This document shows positions 39,676-48,764 of a stretch of 64,000 nt of DNA, in pieces; the first letter of the stretch is position 1; the number at the start of each line of letters is the position of its first letter. The translations under genes and the position numbers were made by a program. Source of the DNA: Nibricoccus aquaticus (GTDB lineage: Bacteria; Verrucomicrobiota; Verrucomicrobiia; Opitutales; Opitutaceae); assembly GCF_002310495.1 (NCBI RefSeq), contig NZ_CP023344.1, positions 2,046,001-2,110,000 on the forward strand. The letters run 5' to 3'. The notes beneath the pieces were generated by a model. It was not told the DNA's origin. It did no database searches and was given only the letters and a program-made list of their open reading frames with translations.

Positions 39676-41721
39676 ATGTCTTCAATGACTCCCCTTGCCG
39701 TGGCGGCGGCAATCTTGGCTATCACCGGTTCTGCTTACGCTAAACCGCCCCACCCCCTCGACCGGATCAAACCAGTTCCCGAAACCGAGGCGGTCCCTAC
39801 GCTGGATTTTTATCGGCCTCCTTTGTTTAGAAGCCCGCAGATCAATAGCGCCGGCACCCATTTTGCCGCGCTTTTTTCTGATAACGACGACACTACCAAT
39901 CTGCTTGTTACAGATATCACGACGGGGAAACTCGAGCCCCTCGGCGCCGGCAGGAACAGCGATGTCGAATCGTTCTACTGGCTCGGCGATCGTCACCTCA
40001 TGCTATGGCTGACGAAAGAGAAGCGCTACGCCCGGGGCATGTTCGTAGCCCAGCTCTCCCGCCTCTCCGAAGCCTATCAAATCGAAGCATACAACGTTCT
40101 TCATGTTATCGGCATTCCGCGTAAAAACCCGCTTCAGCCCGTCGTCTGGTTACGTGCGAATGCGTGGGATAATGGACGCGATTACGGCGTTTTGAAGATT
40201 AACGCCAAGCAGGAGATACAGCCGGTAAATGACGGTTGGGGATTGGATAGCAAAAAATTCCCTCATGGGACCACGGCCAGCGTGATTTCCTCTTACGCTA
40301 TTCCAACGGAGGGCGTGCCTGCTGGCTATACCTGCGACAACCAAGGCGAACTCGCTTTCGCTTATACTCAGGACAAAGGCATTTTCACCATTCACCGTCT
40401 GGTGGATCAGAAATGGGTTCCTTGCCCGATCAATCTTGATGAAACCGAAATCGTCGGCAGCGGCGATGTCCCGGGCGAACTCATCGTCACAGTTCCCTCT
40501 CAGAATGGGAAACCTCGTGCGCTCCACCGCATGGACTCCGCAACTGGCCAGCTCGGCGAACTTCTTTATCAGGACGATAAATATGATCCGGATGGCGTCT
40601 CCTTGTATCGTCATCCGGTCAGCCAGAAAATCATTGGTCTGCAATTTACCCGCTCAGGTCCCCAGACCATCTGGCTCGATGAAAACTATCGAGCACTGCA
40701 AAAGCGCCTCAATGCATCGTTTCCAGTACCCAACACAGTCCTGCGTATCATCGGCAGCGATGAGGCCGAAAAACGCTTCGTCGTCGCTGCTCTCAGCGAT
40801 CGTTGCCCGGTGGCGTACTACCAGATCGACCTCGAAAAAGGGCAGCTCGGCCTGATCAAAAGCACTGCGCCATGGATCGATCCCAAGCGCATGCTGCCTA
40901 TGCAGACGATGACCTATAAAACCCGCGACGGATTTCGCATTGAGGGCTACCTGACTTTACCCGCCGGCGCCTCCAAAGAAAAACCCGCGCCATTACTCGT
41001 GCTTCCACACGGCGGCCCGCAGGCACGCGACGTTTGGGGCTTTAATTCGGAAGTACAATTTTTCGCCAGTCGCGGATACGCCGTTTTCCAGCCAAACTAT
41101 CGCGGGTCCACGAGCTATCAATGGCAGTTCTCCGGGGATGTAGGATGGGAGTTCACACGCATGCATGACGACGTCACCGATGGCGTGAAGGCACTCTTTA
41201 AAACCGGTCTGATCGATTCGCGCCGCGTTGCGATCATGGGCTGGTCATTCGGTGGCTATCTGGCGCTGGCAGGAGCTGTTCAGGAAAAAAATCTTTATCG
41301 CTGCGCTGTCGCGCTCGCCGGTGTCTATGATTGGGAGCAGGTGATTCGGGAATCGAAAAACGACGATTACTTCCGCAGCAAGCACGCGATTTTACTTCGG
41401 AAACTGGGTAACCCCAAAACCCAACGCGAGTTGTTCGAGGAAATTTCTCCATTGCGACGCGTTAGTCAGATCAAGATCCCCGTCTTTGTCGCTCACGGGA
41501 AAGACGACCTGATCGCCGATGTCGCTCAGTCCAAGCGTCTCGTTACGGAATTAGAACGCTACAACATTCCCTTCGAGAAACATTTACTCAGCGGTGAAGG
41601 CCACGGGTTCTCGTACTACAAAAATCGCGTTGAAATCGCTGAGGCGATTGAAGCGTTTCTCGCTAAAAACCTAACACCACTCCCTGCGGAGCTCGCGTCT
41701 GTAGCCGGGTCCATTCCCTGA
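39676..41721 (+). CDS. Secreted S9 prolyl-oligopeptidase-family peptidase, second copy
   Basis: 681 residues with a signal peptide (PLAVAAAILAITGSAYA). The layout matches the peptidase at 32077: propeller, then alpha/beta-hydrolase with Ser in GWSFGGY, Asp in HGKDDLI and His in GEGHGF. Long identical segments (FASRGYAVFQPNYRGSTSY, KIPVFVAHG) show that they are paralogues. It differs from its neighbours in being less GC-rich and much less biased to C in third codon positions, which suggests a separate history such as horizontal acquisition. It stands alone between azoR and a convergent methyltransferase gene. Confidence 0.9.
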   Translation: MSSMTPLAVAAAILAITGSAYAKPPHPLDRIKPVPETEAVPTLDFYRPPLFRSPQINSAGTHFAALFSDNDDTTNLLVTDITTGKLEPLGAGRNSDVESFYWLGDRHLMLWLTKEKRYARGMFVAQLSRLSEAYQIEAYNVLHVIGIPRKNPLQPVVWLRANAWDNGRDYGVLKINAKQEIQPVNDGWGLDSKKFPHGTTASVISSYAIPTEGVPAGYTCDNQGELAFAYTQDKGIFTIHRLVDQKWVPCPINLDETEIVGSGDVPGELIVTVPSQNGKPRALHRMDSATGQLGELLYQDDKYDPDGVSLYRHPVSQKIIGLQFTRSGPQTIWLDENYRALQKRLNASFPVPNTVLRIIGSDEAEKRFVVAALSDRCPVAYYQIDLEKGQLGLIKSTAPWIDPKRMLPMQTMTYKTRDGFRIEGYLTLPAGASKEKPAPLLVLPHGGPQARDVWGFNSEVQFFASRGYAVFQPNYRGSTSYQWQFSGDVGWEFTRMHDDVTDGVKALFKTGLIDSRRVAIMGWSFGGYLALAGAVQEKNLYRCAVALAGVYDWEQVIRESKNDDYFRSKHAILLRKLGNPKTQRELFEEISPLRRVSQIKIPVFVAHGKDDLIADVAQSKRLVTELERYNIPFEKHLLSGEGHGFSYYKNRVEIAEAIEAFLAKNLTPLPAELASVAGSIP

Positions 41722-41747
41722 GTGCGCAATCGTTACCGGCAGGCACA

Positions 41748-42548
41748 TTACCCCCGCTGCCGCACCGCCTCGAACAGCGTGATGATCGTCGCCATCGCCA
41801 CGTTCAGCGAATCCGCCTGACCCGCCATCGGGATGCGCACCTGCGCGTCACTCTCCTTCAGCCAGAAATCGCTGAGCCCGTACTGCTCGCTCCCCATCAC
41901 GATCGCCACCGGCCCGCGCAGATCGGTGTTGGTGTGCAGCTCCTTCGCCGCCGGCGTTGTGGCCACAGCACGGATACCGCGTTCCTTTAGCCACGCGCGC
42001 ACCGGCCCACTCTCCGCCACGACCACCGGCACTGAAAACAAAACGCCCGTCGATGCCCGCACCACATTGGGGTTAAACAAATCCGTCACCGGATCGCACA
42101 CGATCAGCGCATCCACGCCCGCCGCATCCGCACTCCGCAAAATCGTCCCGAGATTCCCCGGCTTCTCGATCGCCTCGACCACCAGGAGAAACGGCTGCGG
42201 CTTCAGCGCCAGATCCTCCAGCCCGCGCTTCCACTGCGGTGCCACCGCCAGCAACCCATCCGGCCGCTCCCGATAAGCCACTTTCGCAAAAGCCTCCTTC
42301 GACAACTCAAACGCCTGCGCCCCCGCCGCCTGCGCTTCAGCGATCAACGCGGGCTCATTCTCCCCCAGAAACCACTCCGGCGAAAAATAAATCTCCTGCA
42401 GCTTCACGCCTTTCTCCAACGCCCTTCGCACCTCGCGATAACCCTCCACAAGAAACACGCCCGCCTCATCGCGCGGACGCCGGTCACGCAGCTTCACGAG
42501 CTGCTTCACACGCGGATTCTGGAGACTGGTGATTTTTTCGACAAACAT
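41748..42548 (-). CDS. SpoU-family RNA 2'-O-methyltransferase
   Basis: 266 residues. An N-terminal substrate-binding part (ITSLQNPRVKQLVKLRDRRPRDEAGVFLVEGYREVRRALEKG) is followed by the trefoil-knot SPOUT domain with the three SpoU motifs: EAIEKPGNLGTILRSADAAG, IVMGSEQYGLS and IPMAGQADSLNVAMA. It methylates ribose in rRNA or tRNA using SAM; the exact site cannot be read from sequence. It is divergent from the rRNA methyltransferase gene rlmD across a 235-bp gap that carries repeats pointing at each start. Confidence 0.9.
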   Translation of the reverse strand: MFVEKITSLQNPRVKQLVKLRDRRPRDEAGVFLVEGYREVRRALEKGVKLQEIYFSPEWFLGENEPALIAEAQAAGAQAFELSKEAFAKVAYRERPDGLLAVAPQWKRGLEDLALKPQPFLLVVEAIEKPGNLGTILRSADAAGVDALIVCDPVTDLFNPNVVRASTGVLFSVPVVVAESGPVRAWLKERGIRAVATTPAAKELHTNTDLRGPVAIVMGSEQYGLSDFWLKESDAQVRIPMAGQADSLNVAMATIITLFEAVRQRG

Positions 42549-42560
42549 CGGAGAGAAAGA

Positions 42561-42590
42561 ACCACAGAGACACAGAGCGCACAGAGACGC
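42561..42590 (-). repeat. TGTG nonamer array upstream of SpoU gene
   Basis: On the minus strand, units ending in CTCTGTG repeat three times and finish with TGTGGTTC, 12 bp before the ATG. It is the mirror image of the array in front of rlmD. Confidence 0.75.
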
Positions 42591-42638
42591 TAGCCGGAGT
42601 TTTCTGACTCACTCACGCTGAGATGCTGCAGGGCTTTC

Positions 42639-42662
42639 TTCGCGCCTTCGCGTCTTTGCGTG
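42639..42662 (+). repeat. Octamer array upstream of rlmD
   Basis: Three units, TTCGCGCC, TTCGCGTC, TTTGCGTG. A partial extra copy, CCTTTGCGTGAGCC, follows near 42685. Confidence 0.8.
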
Positions 42663-42762
42663 AACCCCTCCGATCCTTGCTGCTCCTTTGCGTGAGCCTT
42701 TTCAGCATTCGCTTCCTCCACACCCCGCCGCCCCGACTTTGCGCTTCCTCTTTCCGCCGCCC

Positions 42763-42789
42763 CTCTGTGTCCTCTGTGCCTCTGTGGTT
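42763..42789 (+). repeat. TGTG nonamer array containing the rlmD start codon
   Basis: CTCTGTGTC, CTCTGTGCC and TCTGTGGTT are followed by AAAAAG. The probable rlmD GTG start is bases 42784-42786, inside the third unit. Confidence 0.8.
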
Positions 42790-44079
42790 AAAAAGAAAAA
42801 ATTTAACGACCATCCCTTCGCGTATCACGCCGAGATCGAGCTCGAGATCGCCACGCTGACCAACCTCGGCGTCGGCCTCGGCCGCGTTCCTCTCCGCGAT
42901 CCCGCCACCGGCGAAGATACGCAATGGGTCGTCATGGTCCCCTTCGCGCTCCCCGGCGAACGCGTCCGCGCCCGCGCCTTCCGCAACCACAAGAACTTCA
43001 CCGAAGCCGATCTCGTCGAAGTCCTCACACCGTCGCCCCACCGCGTCGATCCGCTCTGCCCGCTCTTCGGCCGCTGCGGCGGCTGCCAGTACCAAAATTT
43101 CACCTACGCCGAGCAGCTCGCCTGGAAACGCCGCCAGGTCGAAGAGCTCCTCAAGTACATGGCCGGCCTCGAATTCCTCGTCGCCCCCGTCATCGGCTCG
43201 CCCAAGGAGTATGGCTACCGCTCCAAAATCACCCCGCACTTCAGCCCGCCGCGCGATCCCGCCGCTCTCTCAACGCTCAACCCTCAACTCTCAGCGTCCG
43301 CATTCCCCATCGGCTTTCTCCGCCAGGGCACCCGCTTCGGCCTCCTCGACGTCCCGCAATGCCCGATCGCGACCGATGCCATCAACGAAAAGCTCCCCGA
43401 GGTCCGCGCCAAAACCCACGCCCGCGCCGCCGCCGGTGAGTTCAAACGCGATTCCACCCTCCTCCTCCGCCACGCCCAGGAAGGCGTCATCACCGAGTAC
43501 GACGCCGTCATCCACGAACAAGTCGGCGATCTGAAACTCCACTTCCTCGCCCGCGACTTTTTCCAGAACAACCCCTTCATCCTCCCCGCGTTCACCTCGT
43601 ACGTCCGCCAGCAGGCCGCTGCCTCCGGCGCGCGTTTCCTCGTCGACGCCTACTGCGGTTCCGGACTCTTCGCCCTCACCGCCGCACCTTCGTTTGAAAA
43701 AGTCGCCGGCGTAGAACTCAGCGCCACCTCGATCAACTTCGCCCGCGAAAACGCCACCGCCAACGGCATCGCCAACGCCACCTTCCTCGCCGGCGACGCC
43801 TCCGCCATCTTCGCCGGCCTCACCTTTCCCCCGCGCGACACCGTCATCGTCATCGATCCACCGCGCAAAGGTTGCGACGAAAACTTCCTCAACCAGCTCT
43901 TCGCCTTCGGCCCCCGCGCCGTCGTGTACGTCTCCTGCGACCCCGCCACACAGATGCGTGACCTCAAGCACTTCACCGCGCACGGCTACACACTCAGCGC
44001 CGTGCAGCCCTTCGACCTCTTCCCCCAGACACGCCACCTCGAGTGCGTCGTCACCCTGCACGCCCCCGAAAAGCTGTAG
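42784..44079 (+). CDS. rlmD: 23S rRNA m5U methyltransferase, RlmD/RumA type
   Basis: 431 residues. Methylates a uracil C5 in 23S rRNA (U1939 in E. coli RlmD) with SAM. A [4Fe-4S] cysteine group is visible in CPLFGRCGGCQYQ with a later CPIA. The SAM-binding and catalytic region includes DAYCGSGLFALTA, VIDPPRKGCDENF and the nucleophile motif VSCDPATQMRDLKHF. An N-terminal TRAM-like domain is present (IATLTNLGVGLGR...VPFALPGERVRARAF). Start GTG 42784 lies in the tail of a dispersed repeat. An insertion near residues 160-173, just before FPIGFLRQG, is encoded by heptamer repeats and looks foreign to the family. Confidence 0.88.
   Translation: MVKKKKFNDHPFAYHAEIELEIATLTNLGVGLGRVPLRDPATGEDTQWVVMVPFALPGERVRARAFRNHKNFTEADLVEVLTPSPHRVDPLCPLFGRCGGCQYQNFTYAEQLAWKRRQVEELLKYMAGLEFLVAPVIGSPKEYGYRSKITPHFSPPRDPAALSTLNPQLSASAFPIGFLRQGTRFGLLDVPQCPIATDAINEKLPEVRAKTHARAAAGEFKRDSTLLLRHAQEGVITEYDAVIHEQVGDLKLHFLARDFFQNNPFILPAFTSYVRQQAAASGARFLVDAYCGSGLFALTAAPSFEKVAGVELSATSINFARENATANGIANATFLAGDASAIFAGLTFPPRDTVIVIDPPRKGCDENFLNQLFAFGPRAVVYVSCDPATQMRDLKHFTAHGYTLSAVQPFDLFPQTRHLECVVTLHAPEKL
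43270..43297 (+). repeat. Heptamer array inside rlmD
   Basis: TCAACGC, TCAACCC, TCAACTC and a partial TCAGCGT lie in frame, adding Ser/Leu/Thr/Asn-type residues between the start of the methyltransferase fold and FPIGFLRQG. The unit is the same as at 37-64 in oleC. Confidence 0.8.
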
Positions 44080-44206
44080 ACGGGGTGCCCTTACCCCGCA
44101 TCTCCGCTGCGCCAGCACGCCCAATCTGGGCAATCTCCCTCAGCACGCGGCAGTTGCCTTGATCAGGCCGCTCGCTAAAAAGTCGTGACCGCTTTCCGCC
44201 GCGCTC

Positions 44207-46249
44207 ATGATACCCCTTAGTTCCGAGCCTGCTTCATCCCCCCGCCAACACGAGCCAGACGCCGACGTCTACCGTCTGCTCGCCGAACAAGCCGGCATGG
44301 TCGTTTACGACTATGACATCGCCTCCGGCCGCATCGCCTGGTCCGGCGCTACCGCCTCCCTTCTCGGCTACACCCTCGAAGAATTTCAACTCATCGACGT
44401 CACCTGCTGGGAGGAAATGATCCACCCCGACGACCGTGCCGAAGCCGTCACCCTGCTAACCTCCGCCATCTCTTCCCAAAAAGCCTACAACACCGTTTAC
44501 CGCTTCCTCCACAAAAACGGTCACCACATCCACCTCCACGACCGAGGCAGCTTTGTCATCGCCAGCGGCCGTCACCGACTCATCGGCTCGATGATCGACG
44601 TCTCCGACAGCCGCCTGCGCGCCCGCGCCCTCACCGGCCTGCTTGAGCGCGTAGTCGTTTCCCCAGGACGCGCCTTCTTCGATCAGCTCGCCCAGGAACT
44701 CTACCGCACGCTCGACGCCACCCGCGTCTTCGTCGGCCGCCTCTCCGACGATGCCGACACCATGCTCCCCCTCGCCGTCTGCCACCGCGGCGAAGCGTCG
44801 GTGATCGACCCCTACAGACTCGCCGGCAGCCCATCTGCCGCCGTCCTCCACCGCGGCGACGGCCTCCTCTGCTGCTGGGGTAACGCCGCCGAGATTCTCC
44901 CCGCCCACAACGCCATGTTCGCCAGCTGGAGCGTCAACACCTACGTCGGCTGCGCCCTCACCTCCCCCACCGGCTACCGCATCGGCGTCCTCAGCGCCAT
45001 GTTCGCCCGCCCCCCCGCCAAGCGCGAAGCCGTCATCGCCATCCTCCAGCTCTTCGCCGCCCGAGCCGCCGCCGAGATCGAACGCCGCGAAACCGAGTCC
45101 GCCCTCCGCTCCAGCGAAGCCCGCTTCCGCTCCCTCTCCGAAAGCTCCCCCGTCGGCGTTTACCAGTTCGACCCCCACGGCAACTGCACCTACGTCAACA
45201 AACGCTGGTCCGAGATCACCGGCATCTCCTACAAAGACGCCCTCCACAAAGGCTGGCGCGAAAAACTCCCCCCCGACGAACTCCAGCGCCTCCTGCTCGC
45301 GTGGCAGACCTTCACCAGCGGCAACGGCGAGTTCTCGCACAAACTCCGCTTCGCCCACCCAGCCGACGGCTCCACGCGCTGGATACAGTTCCACGCCCGC
45401 CGCCTCCTCGCCCCGGGCGGCGAACTCGGCGGCTACGTCGGCACCATCGACGACATCACCGCTGAGATGGAGGCCGAGGCCGAGATCCGCCGCCTCAACG
45501 CCTCCCTCGAAGAACGCGTCGCCGAGCGCACCGCCCAGCTCGCCGCCGCCAACGCCGAGCTCGAGGCCTTCAGCTACTCCGTCTCCCACGACCTCCGCAG
45601 CCCCCTGCGCGCCATCGACGGCTTCTCCCGCGCCATCGCCGAAGACTACGACGCCGCCCTCGATGATAACGGCCGCGACTACCTCCGCCGCATCCGCGAC
45701 GCCTCCCAGCGCATGGCCCAGCTCATCGACGACCTCCTCCGCCTCTCCCGCGCCACCCGCACCCAGATGCGCGTCGACACCATCGACCTCGCCGCCCTCG
45801 CCCAAAACGTCGCCACCGAACTTCGCCAGGCGGATACACCCGGCCGCCACGTCGAGTTCACCTGCCCCTCCGCTCTCCCCGCCAAGGTTGACCGCGACCT
45901 CATGCGCATCGTCCTCGATAACCTCCTCGGCAACGCCTGGAAATACACCCGCCGCCAGCCCTCCCCGAAAATCGAGTTTTCTGTCGCCAACGCCCCCGCC
46001 GATTCCCCAGATCAAGGCTGCCTCGTTTATACGATCCGGGACAACGGGGCCGGTTTCGACATGAAGTATGCGGGAAAACTCTTTGCTCCATTTCAGCGAT
46101 TGCACACCCGTGCCGAATTTGAAGGCACCGGCATCGGCCTCGCCACCGTCCGCCGCATCATCACACGCCACGGCGGCCGCGTCTGGGCCGAGTCCGCCCT
46201 GGATCTGGGCACCCAAATCCACTTCACGCTCAAAACGCCCGCATCCTAA
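44207..46249 (+). CDS. PAS-GAF-PAS sensor histidine kinase
   Basis: 680 residues, no membrane segments, so cytoplasmic sensing. PAS 1 (about 20-135: VYDYDIASGRIAWSGATASLLGYTLEEF), GAF (about 150-300), PAS 2 (about 305-425: FRSLSESSPVGVYQFDPHGNCTYVNKRWSEITG), coiled linker, HisKA with SYSVSHDLRSPLRAIDGFSRAIAEDY, then ATPase with N box DNLLGNAWKYT and G boxes DNGAGF and GTGIGLATV. The kinase core and the small response regulator downstream resemble bacteriophytochrome-type pairs, but no biliben-binding Cys region is evident. First of three consecutive signalling genes. Confidence 0.92.
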   Translation: MIPLSSEPASSPRQHEPDADVYRLLAEQAGMVVYDYDIASGRIAWSGATASLLGYTLEEFQLIDVTCWEEMIHPDDRAEAVTLLTSAISSQKAYNTVYRFLHKNGHHIHLHDRGSFVIASGRHRLIGSMIDVSDSRLRARALTGLLERVVVSPGRAFFDQLAQELYRTLDATRVFVGRLSDDADTMLPLAVCHRGEASVIDPYRLAGSPSAAVLHRGDGLLCCWGNAAEILPAHNAMFASWSVNTYVGCALTSPTGYRIGVLSAMFARPPAKREAVIAILQLFAARAAAEIERRETESALRSSEARFRSLSESSPVGVYQFDPHGNCTYVNKRWSEITGISYKDALHKGWREKLPPDELQRLLLAWQTFTSGNGEFSHKLRFAHPADGSTRWIQFHARRLLAPGGELGGYVGTIDDITAEMEAEAEIRRLNASLEERVAERTAQLAAANAELEAFSYSVSHDLRSPLRAIDGFSRAIAEDYDAALDDNGRDYLRRIRDASQRMAQLIDDLLRLSRATRTQMRVDTIDLAALAQNVATELRQADTPGRHVEFTCPSALPAKVDRDLMRIVLDNLLGNAWKYTRRQPSPKIEFSVANAPADSPDQGCLVYTIRDNGAGFDMKYAGKLFAPFQRLHTRAEFEGTGIGLATVRRIITRHGGRVWAESALDLGTQIHFTLKTPAS

Positions 46250-46263
46250 AACCGCCCCCTCCC

Positions 46264-46710
46264 ATGCCAGCCCCTTCCCGCAAAATCCTCCTCGTCGAAG
46301 ACAACCCCGACGACGTCGCCCTCACTCTCCGCGCCTTTAAGAAAAACAGCATCACCAACGAAGTCGTCATCGCCACCGACGGCCAAGAAGCCCTCGACTG
46401 GCTCTTCGGCACCGGCGCCCACGCCGGCCGAGACACCTCCGACCTCCCCGCCTTCGTCCTCCTCGACCTCAAACTCCCCAAACTCGACGGCATGGAAGTC
46501 CTCCGCGCCATGCGCGCCGACCCCCGCACTGCCCTCCTCCGCGTCATCATGCTCACCACCTCCCGCGAAGAAGGCGACGTCGTCGAAAGCTACTCCCTCG
46601 GCGCCACCAGCTACATCCGCAAACCCGTCGACTTCGACGAATTCATCCGCGTCGTCGGCCAGCTCGGCCTCTACTGGCTCATCCTCAACGAACCCGCACC
46701 CGGCCGTTAA
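46264..46710 (+). CDS. Single-domain response regulator (Rcp1-like)
   Basis: 148 residues consisting only of a receiver domain. The acidic pocket is VEDNPDD (residues 11-17), phosphoacceptor Asp68 (VLLDLKLPKLDG), Thr in MLTTSRE and Lys in YIRKPVDFDEF. The long loop between alpha-2 and beta-3 and the final IGLYW-like LGLYWLILNEP are typical of regulators paired with phytochrome-like kinases. It starts 14 bp after the kinase and should be a phosphorelay partner of it or of the hybrid kinase that follows. Confidence 0.9.
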   Translation: MPAPSRKILLVEDNPDDVALTLRAFKKNSITNEVVIATDGQEALDWLFGTGAHAGRDTSDLPAFVLLDLKLPKLDGMEVLRAMRADPRTALLRVIMLTTSREEGDVVESYSLGATSYIRKPVDFDEFIRVVGQLGLYWLILNEPAPGR

Positions 46711-46731
46711 TCCCTCCGATCTTCTCCAACC

Positions 46732-48672
46732 ATGTCCGCCAACCCGCTCCGTCTCCTCCTTGTCGAAGACTCCGACACCGACGAAGCGCTCGTCATCCTC
46801 CACCTCACCCGCGGCGGCTTCGATCCCCAAGTCACACGCGTCGAGACCGCCCACGCATTCGAACACGCCCTCTACCACGGCACCTGGGATCTCATCATCG
46901 CCGACTATAACCTCCCCACCTTCTCCGGCTTCGACGCCCTCGCCATCTTCCGCCGCAGCGGCCTCGATTTCCCCTTCCTCCTCGTCTCCGGCACCGTCGG
47001 CGAAGACGTCGCCGTCCAGGCCATGCGCGGCGGCGCTCAGGATTACCTCCTCAAAGACCACCTCACCCGCCTCGCCCCCGCCGTCATCCGCGAACTCCGC
47101 GAAGCCCGCCGCCGCGCCGAACGCCGCGCCGCCGATGCCGCCCTCAAAGACAGCGAACTCCGCTACCGCACCCTCGTCGAAAACTCCCACGACCTCGTCA
47201 GCGAGATCGATATCCACGGCCGCGTCCACTACGTCAGCCCCAACCACCTCGCCATCACCGGCTACAGCCAGGCCGAACTCGTCGGCACCAGCATCTTCGA
47301 GCGCATCCACACCGACGACCTCGCCCTCGTTCAAGAACAGTTCCAGAAACGCTCCGCCTCCGAGCCCGCCCTCTACCGCTACCGCCACAAAGACGGCGCG
47401 TGGCGCTGGTTCGAATCCTCCGGCCGCGCCTTCACCACCGCCGACGGCCGCGAACACGGCGTCATCATCACCCGCGACATCACCGCCAGCATCGAGGCGG
47501 ATAACATCCGCAAATCCCTCGAAGCCCAGCTCCGCCAGGCGCAAAAAATGGAAGCCATCGGCACCCTCGCCGGCGGCATCGCCCACGATTTCAACAACAT
47601 CCTCACCGGCATCCTCGGCAACATGGAGCTCGCCGGCCTTGAGCTTCCTCCCGGCCACCCCTCCCGCGCCTTCCTCAAAGACGCCCTCAAAGCCAGCAAC
47701 CGCGCCCGCGATCTCGTCGCCCAGATCCTCCTCTTCAGCCGCCGCCGCGACCAGCAACGCGTCGTCACCGCCCTCGACCGCGTCCTCAAAGAAGCCCTGG
47801 GCCTCCTCCGCGCCTCGCTGCCCTCCACCATCGAGTTCCAGACCGACATCGCCCCCGGCTGCCCCCGCGTTCTGTGCGACGCCACCCAGGTCCACCAGAT
47901 CGTCATGAACCTCGGCACCAACGCCGCCCACGCCATGCGCGAACGCGGCGGTGTCCTCACCGTCACCCTCGGCCTCTGCGATGCCGACCCCGCCCTCGCC
48001 GCCGCCCATCCACAGCTCGCCGCCGGCCGCGCCGTCTGTCTCCGCATTCGTGATACCGGCGTCGGCATGGACGCGCCGACCCGCGAACGCATGTTCGAAC
48101 CCTTTTTCACCACCAAACCCGCCGGTGAAGGCACCGGTCTCGGCCTCGCCGTCGTCCACGGCATCATGCAAAACCACGACGGCGCCATCACCGTGGACAG
48201 CAAGCCCGGCTTCGGCACCGAATTCCGCCTCTACTTCCCCGCCGTCGAAACCGGCGAAGTCGAAACCATCAACGCCCCCATCCAGCCCGTGCGCGGCAAC
48301 GGCGAACGCATCCTCCTCATCGACGACGAAGCCAGCATCGCCCAGATCGGCGAACGCATGCTCAACAAACTCGGCTACCACGCCACCGCCCTCACCAGCT
48401 CCGGCCAGGCCTTCGCCCTGTTTCAGCAATCCCCGCAGTCCTTCGACGCCATCGTCACCGATCTCACCATGCCGGAAATCACCGGCGTGGAACTCGCCCG
48501 CCGCATTTTCCTCACGCGGCCCGAACTGCCCGTGATTCTCTCCACCGGCTTCATGCGCTCCCTTGAAATTGATCGCGCACGCAATCTCGGCGTGAAGCAT
48601 TTCATCGAAAAGCCCTTCACCATCCAGTCCCTCGCCCAGCTCCTCAAAGAAGCCTTGCACGCGAAAAAATGA
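46732..48672 (+). CDS. Hybrid histidine kinase (REC-PAS-HisKA-HATPase-REC)
   Basis: 646 residues, cytoplasmic. The N-terminal receiver has VEDSDTDEA and phosphoacceptor Asp58 (IIADYNLPTFSG). PAS spans about 140-255 (YRTLVENSHDLVSEIDIHGRVHYVSPNHLAITGYS). HisKA has GGIAHDFNNILTGILGNMELA, and the ATPase has MNLGTNAAHAM, RDTGVGMD and GTGLGLAVVHGIM. A C-terminal receiver (ILLIDDEASIAQIGERML, IVTDLTMPEITG, FIEKPFTIQSLAQLL) completes a phosphorelay. It follows the response regulator by 21 bp. Output is unknown, since no DNA-binding domain is encoded nearby. Confidence 0.92.
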   Translation: MSANPLRLLLVEDSDTDEALVILHLTRGGFDPQVTRVETAHAFEHALYHGTWDLIIADYNLPTFSGFDALAIFRRSGLDFPFLLVSGTVGEDVAVQAMRGGAQDYLLKDHLTRLAPAVIRELREARRRAERRAADAALKDSELRYRTLVENSHDLVSEIDIHGRVHYVSPNHLAITGYSQAELVGTSIFERIHTDDLALVQEQFQKRSASEPALYRYRHKDGAWRWFESSGRAFTTADGREHGVIITRDITASIEADNIRKSLEAQLRQAQKMEAIGTLAGGIAHDFNNILTGILGNMELAGLELPPGHPSRAFLKDALKASNRARDLVAQILLFSRRRDQQRVVTALDRVLKEALGLLRASLPSTIEFQTDIAPGCPRVLCDATQVHQIVMNLGTNAAHAMRERGGVLTVTLGLCDADPALAAAHPQLAAGRAVCLRIRDTGVGMDAPTRERMFEPFFTTKPAGEGTGLGLAVVHGIMQNHDGAITVDSKPGFGTEFRLYFPAVETGEVETINAPIQPVRGNGERILLIDDEASIAQIGERMLNKLGYHATALTSSGQAFALFQQSPQSFDAIVTDLTMPEITGVELARRIFLTRPELPVILSTGFMRSLEIDRARNLGVKHFIEKPFTIQSLAQLLKEALHAKK

Positions 48673-48678
48673 TTCCGG

Positions 48679-48751
48679 CGTAGGGGCCGACCTCGTGTCG
48701 GTCCTCCGTGATTCGACACTCAACAGCCTCACGCGAGGTGAGGCCCTACAG
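48679..48751. repeat. Long imperfect inverted repeat (REP-like hairpin)
   Basis: The left arm at 48679-48701 starts CGTAGGGGCCGACCTCG and the right arm at 48727-48751 ends GAGGTGAGGCCCTACAG. The arms pair imperfectly around a 25-nt centre. It fills the gap between two convergent genes and shares its CGTAG ends with the element at 54930. Confidence 0.65.
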
Positions 48752-48764
48752 CCAATTTTCTGCC

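Noticed and set aside
44456-46222. 588-residue open frame on the minus strand
   Set aside because: Antisense shadow of the PAS-GAF kinase with the same low-complexity composition.
44207-46710. Bacteriophytochrome light-sensing pair
   Set aside because: The kinase core and small regulator resemble that group, but no PHY domain or chromophore-binding cysteine is evident.
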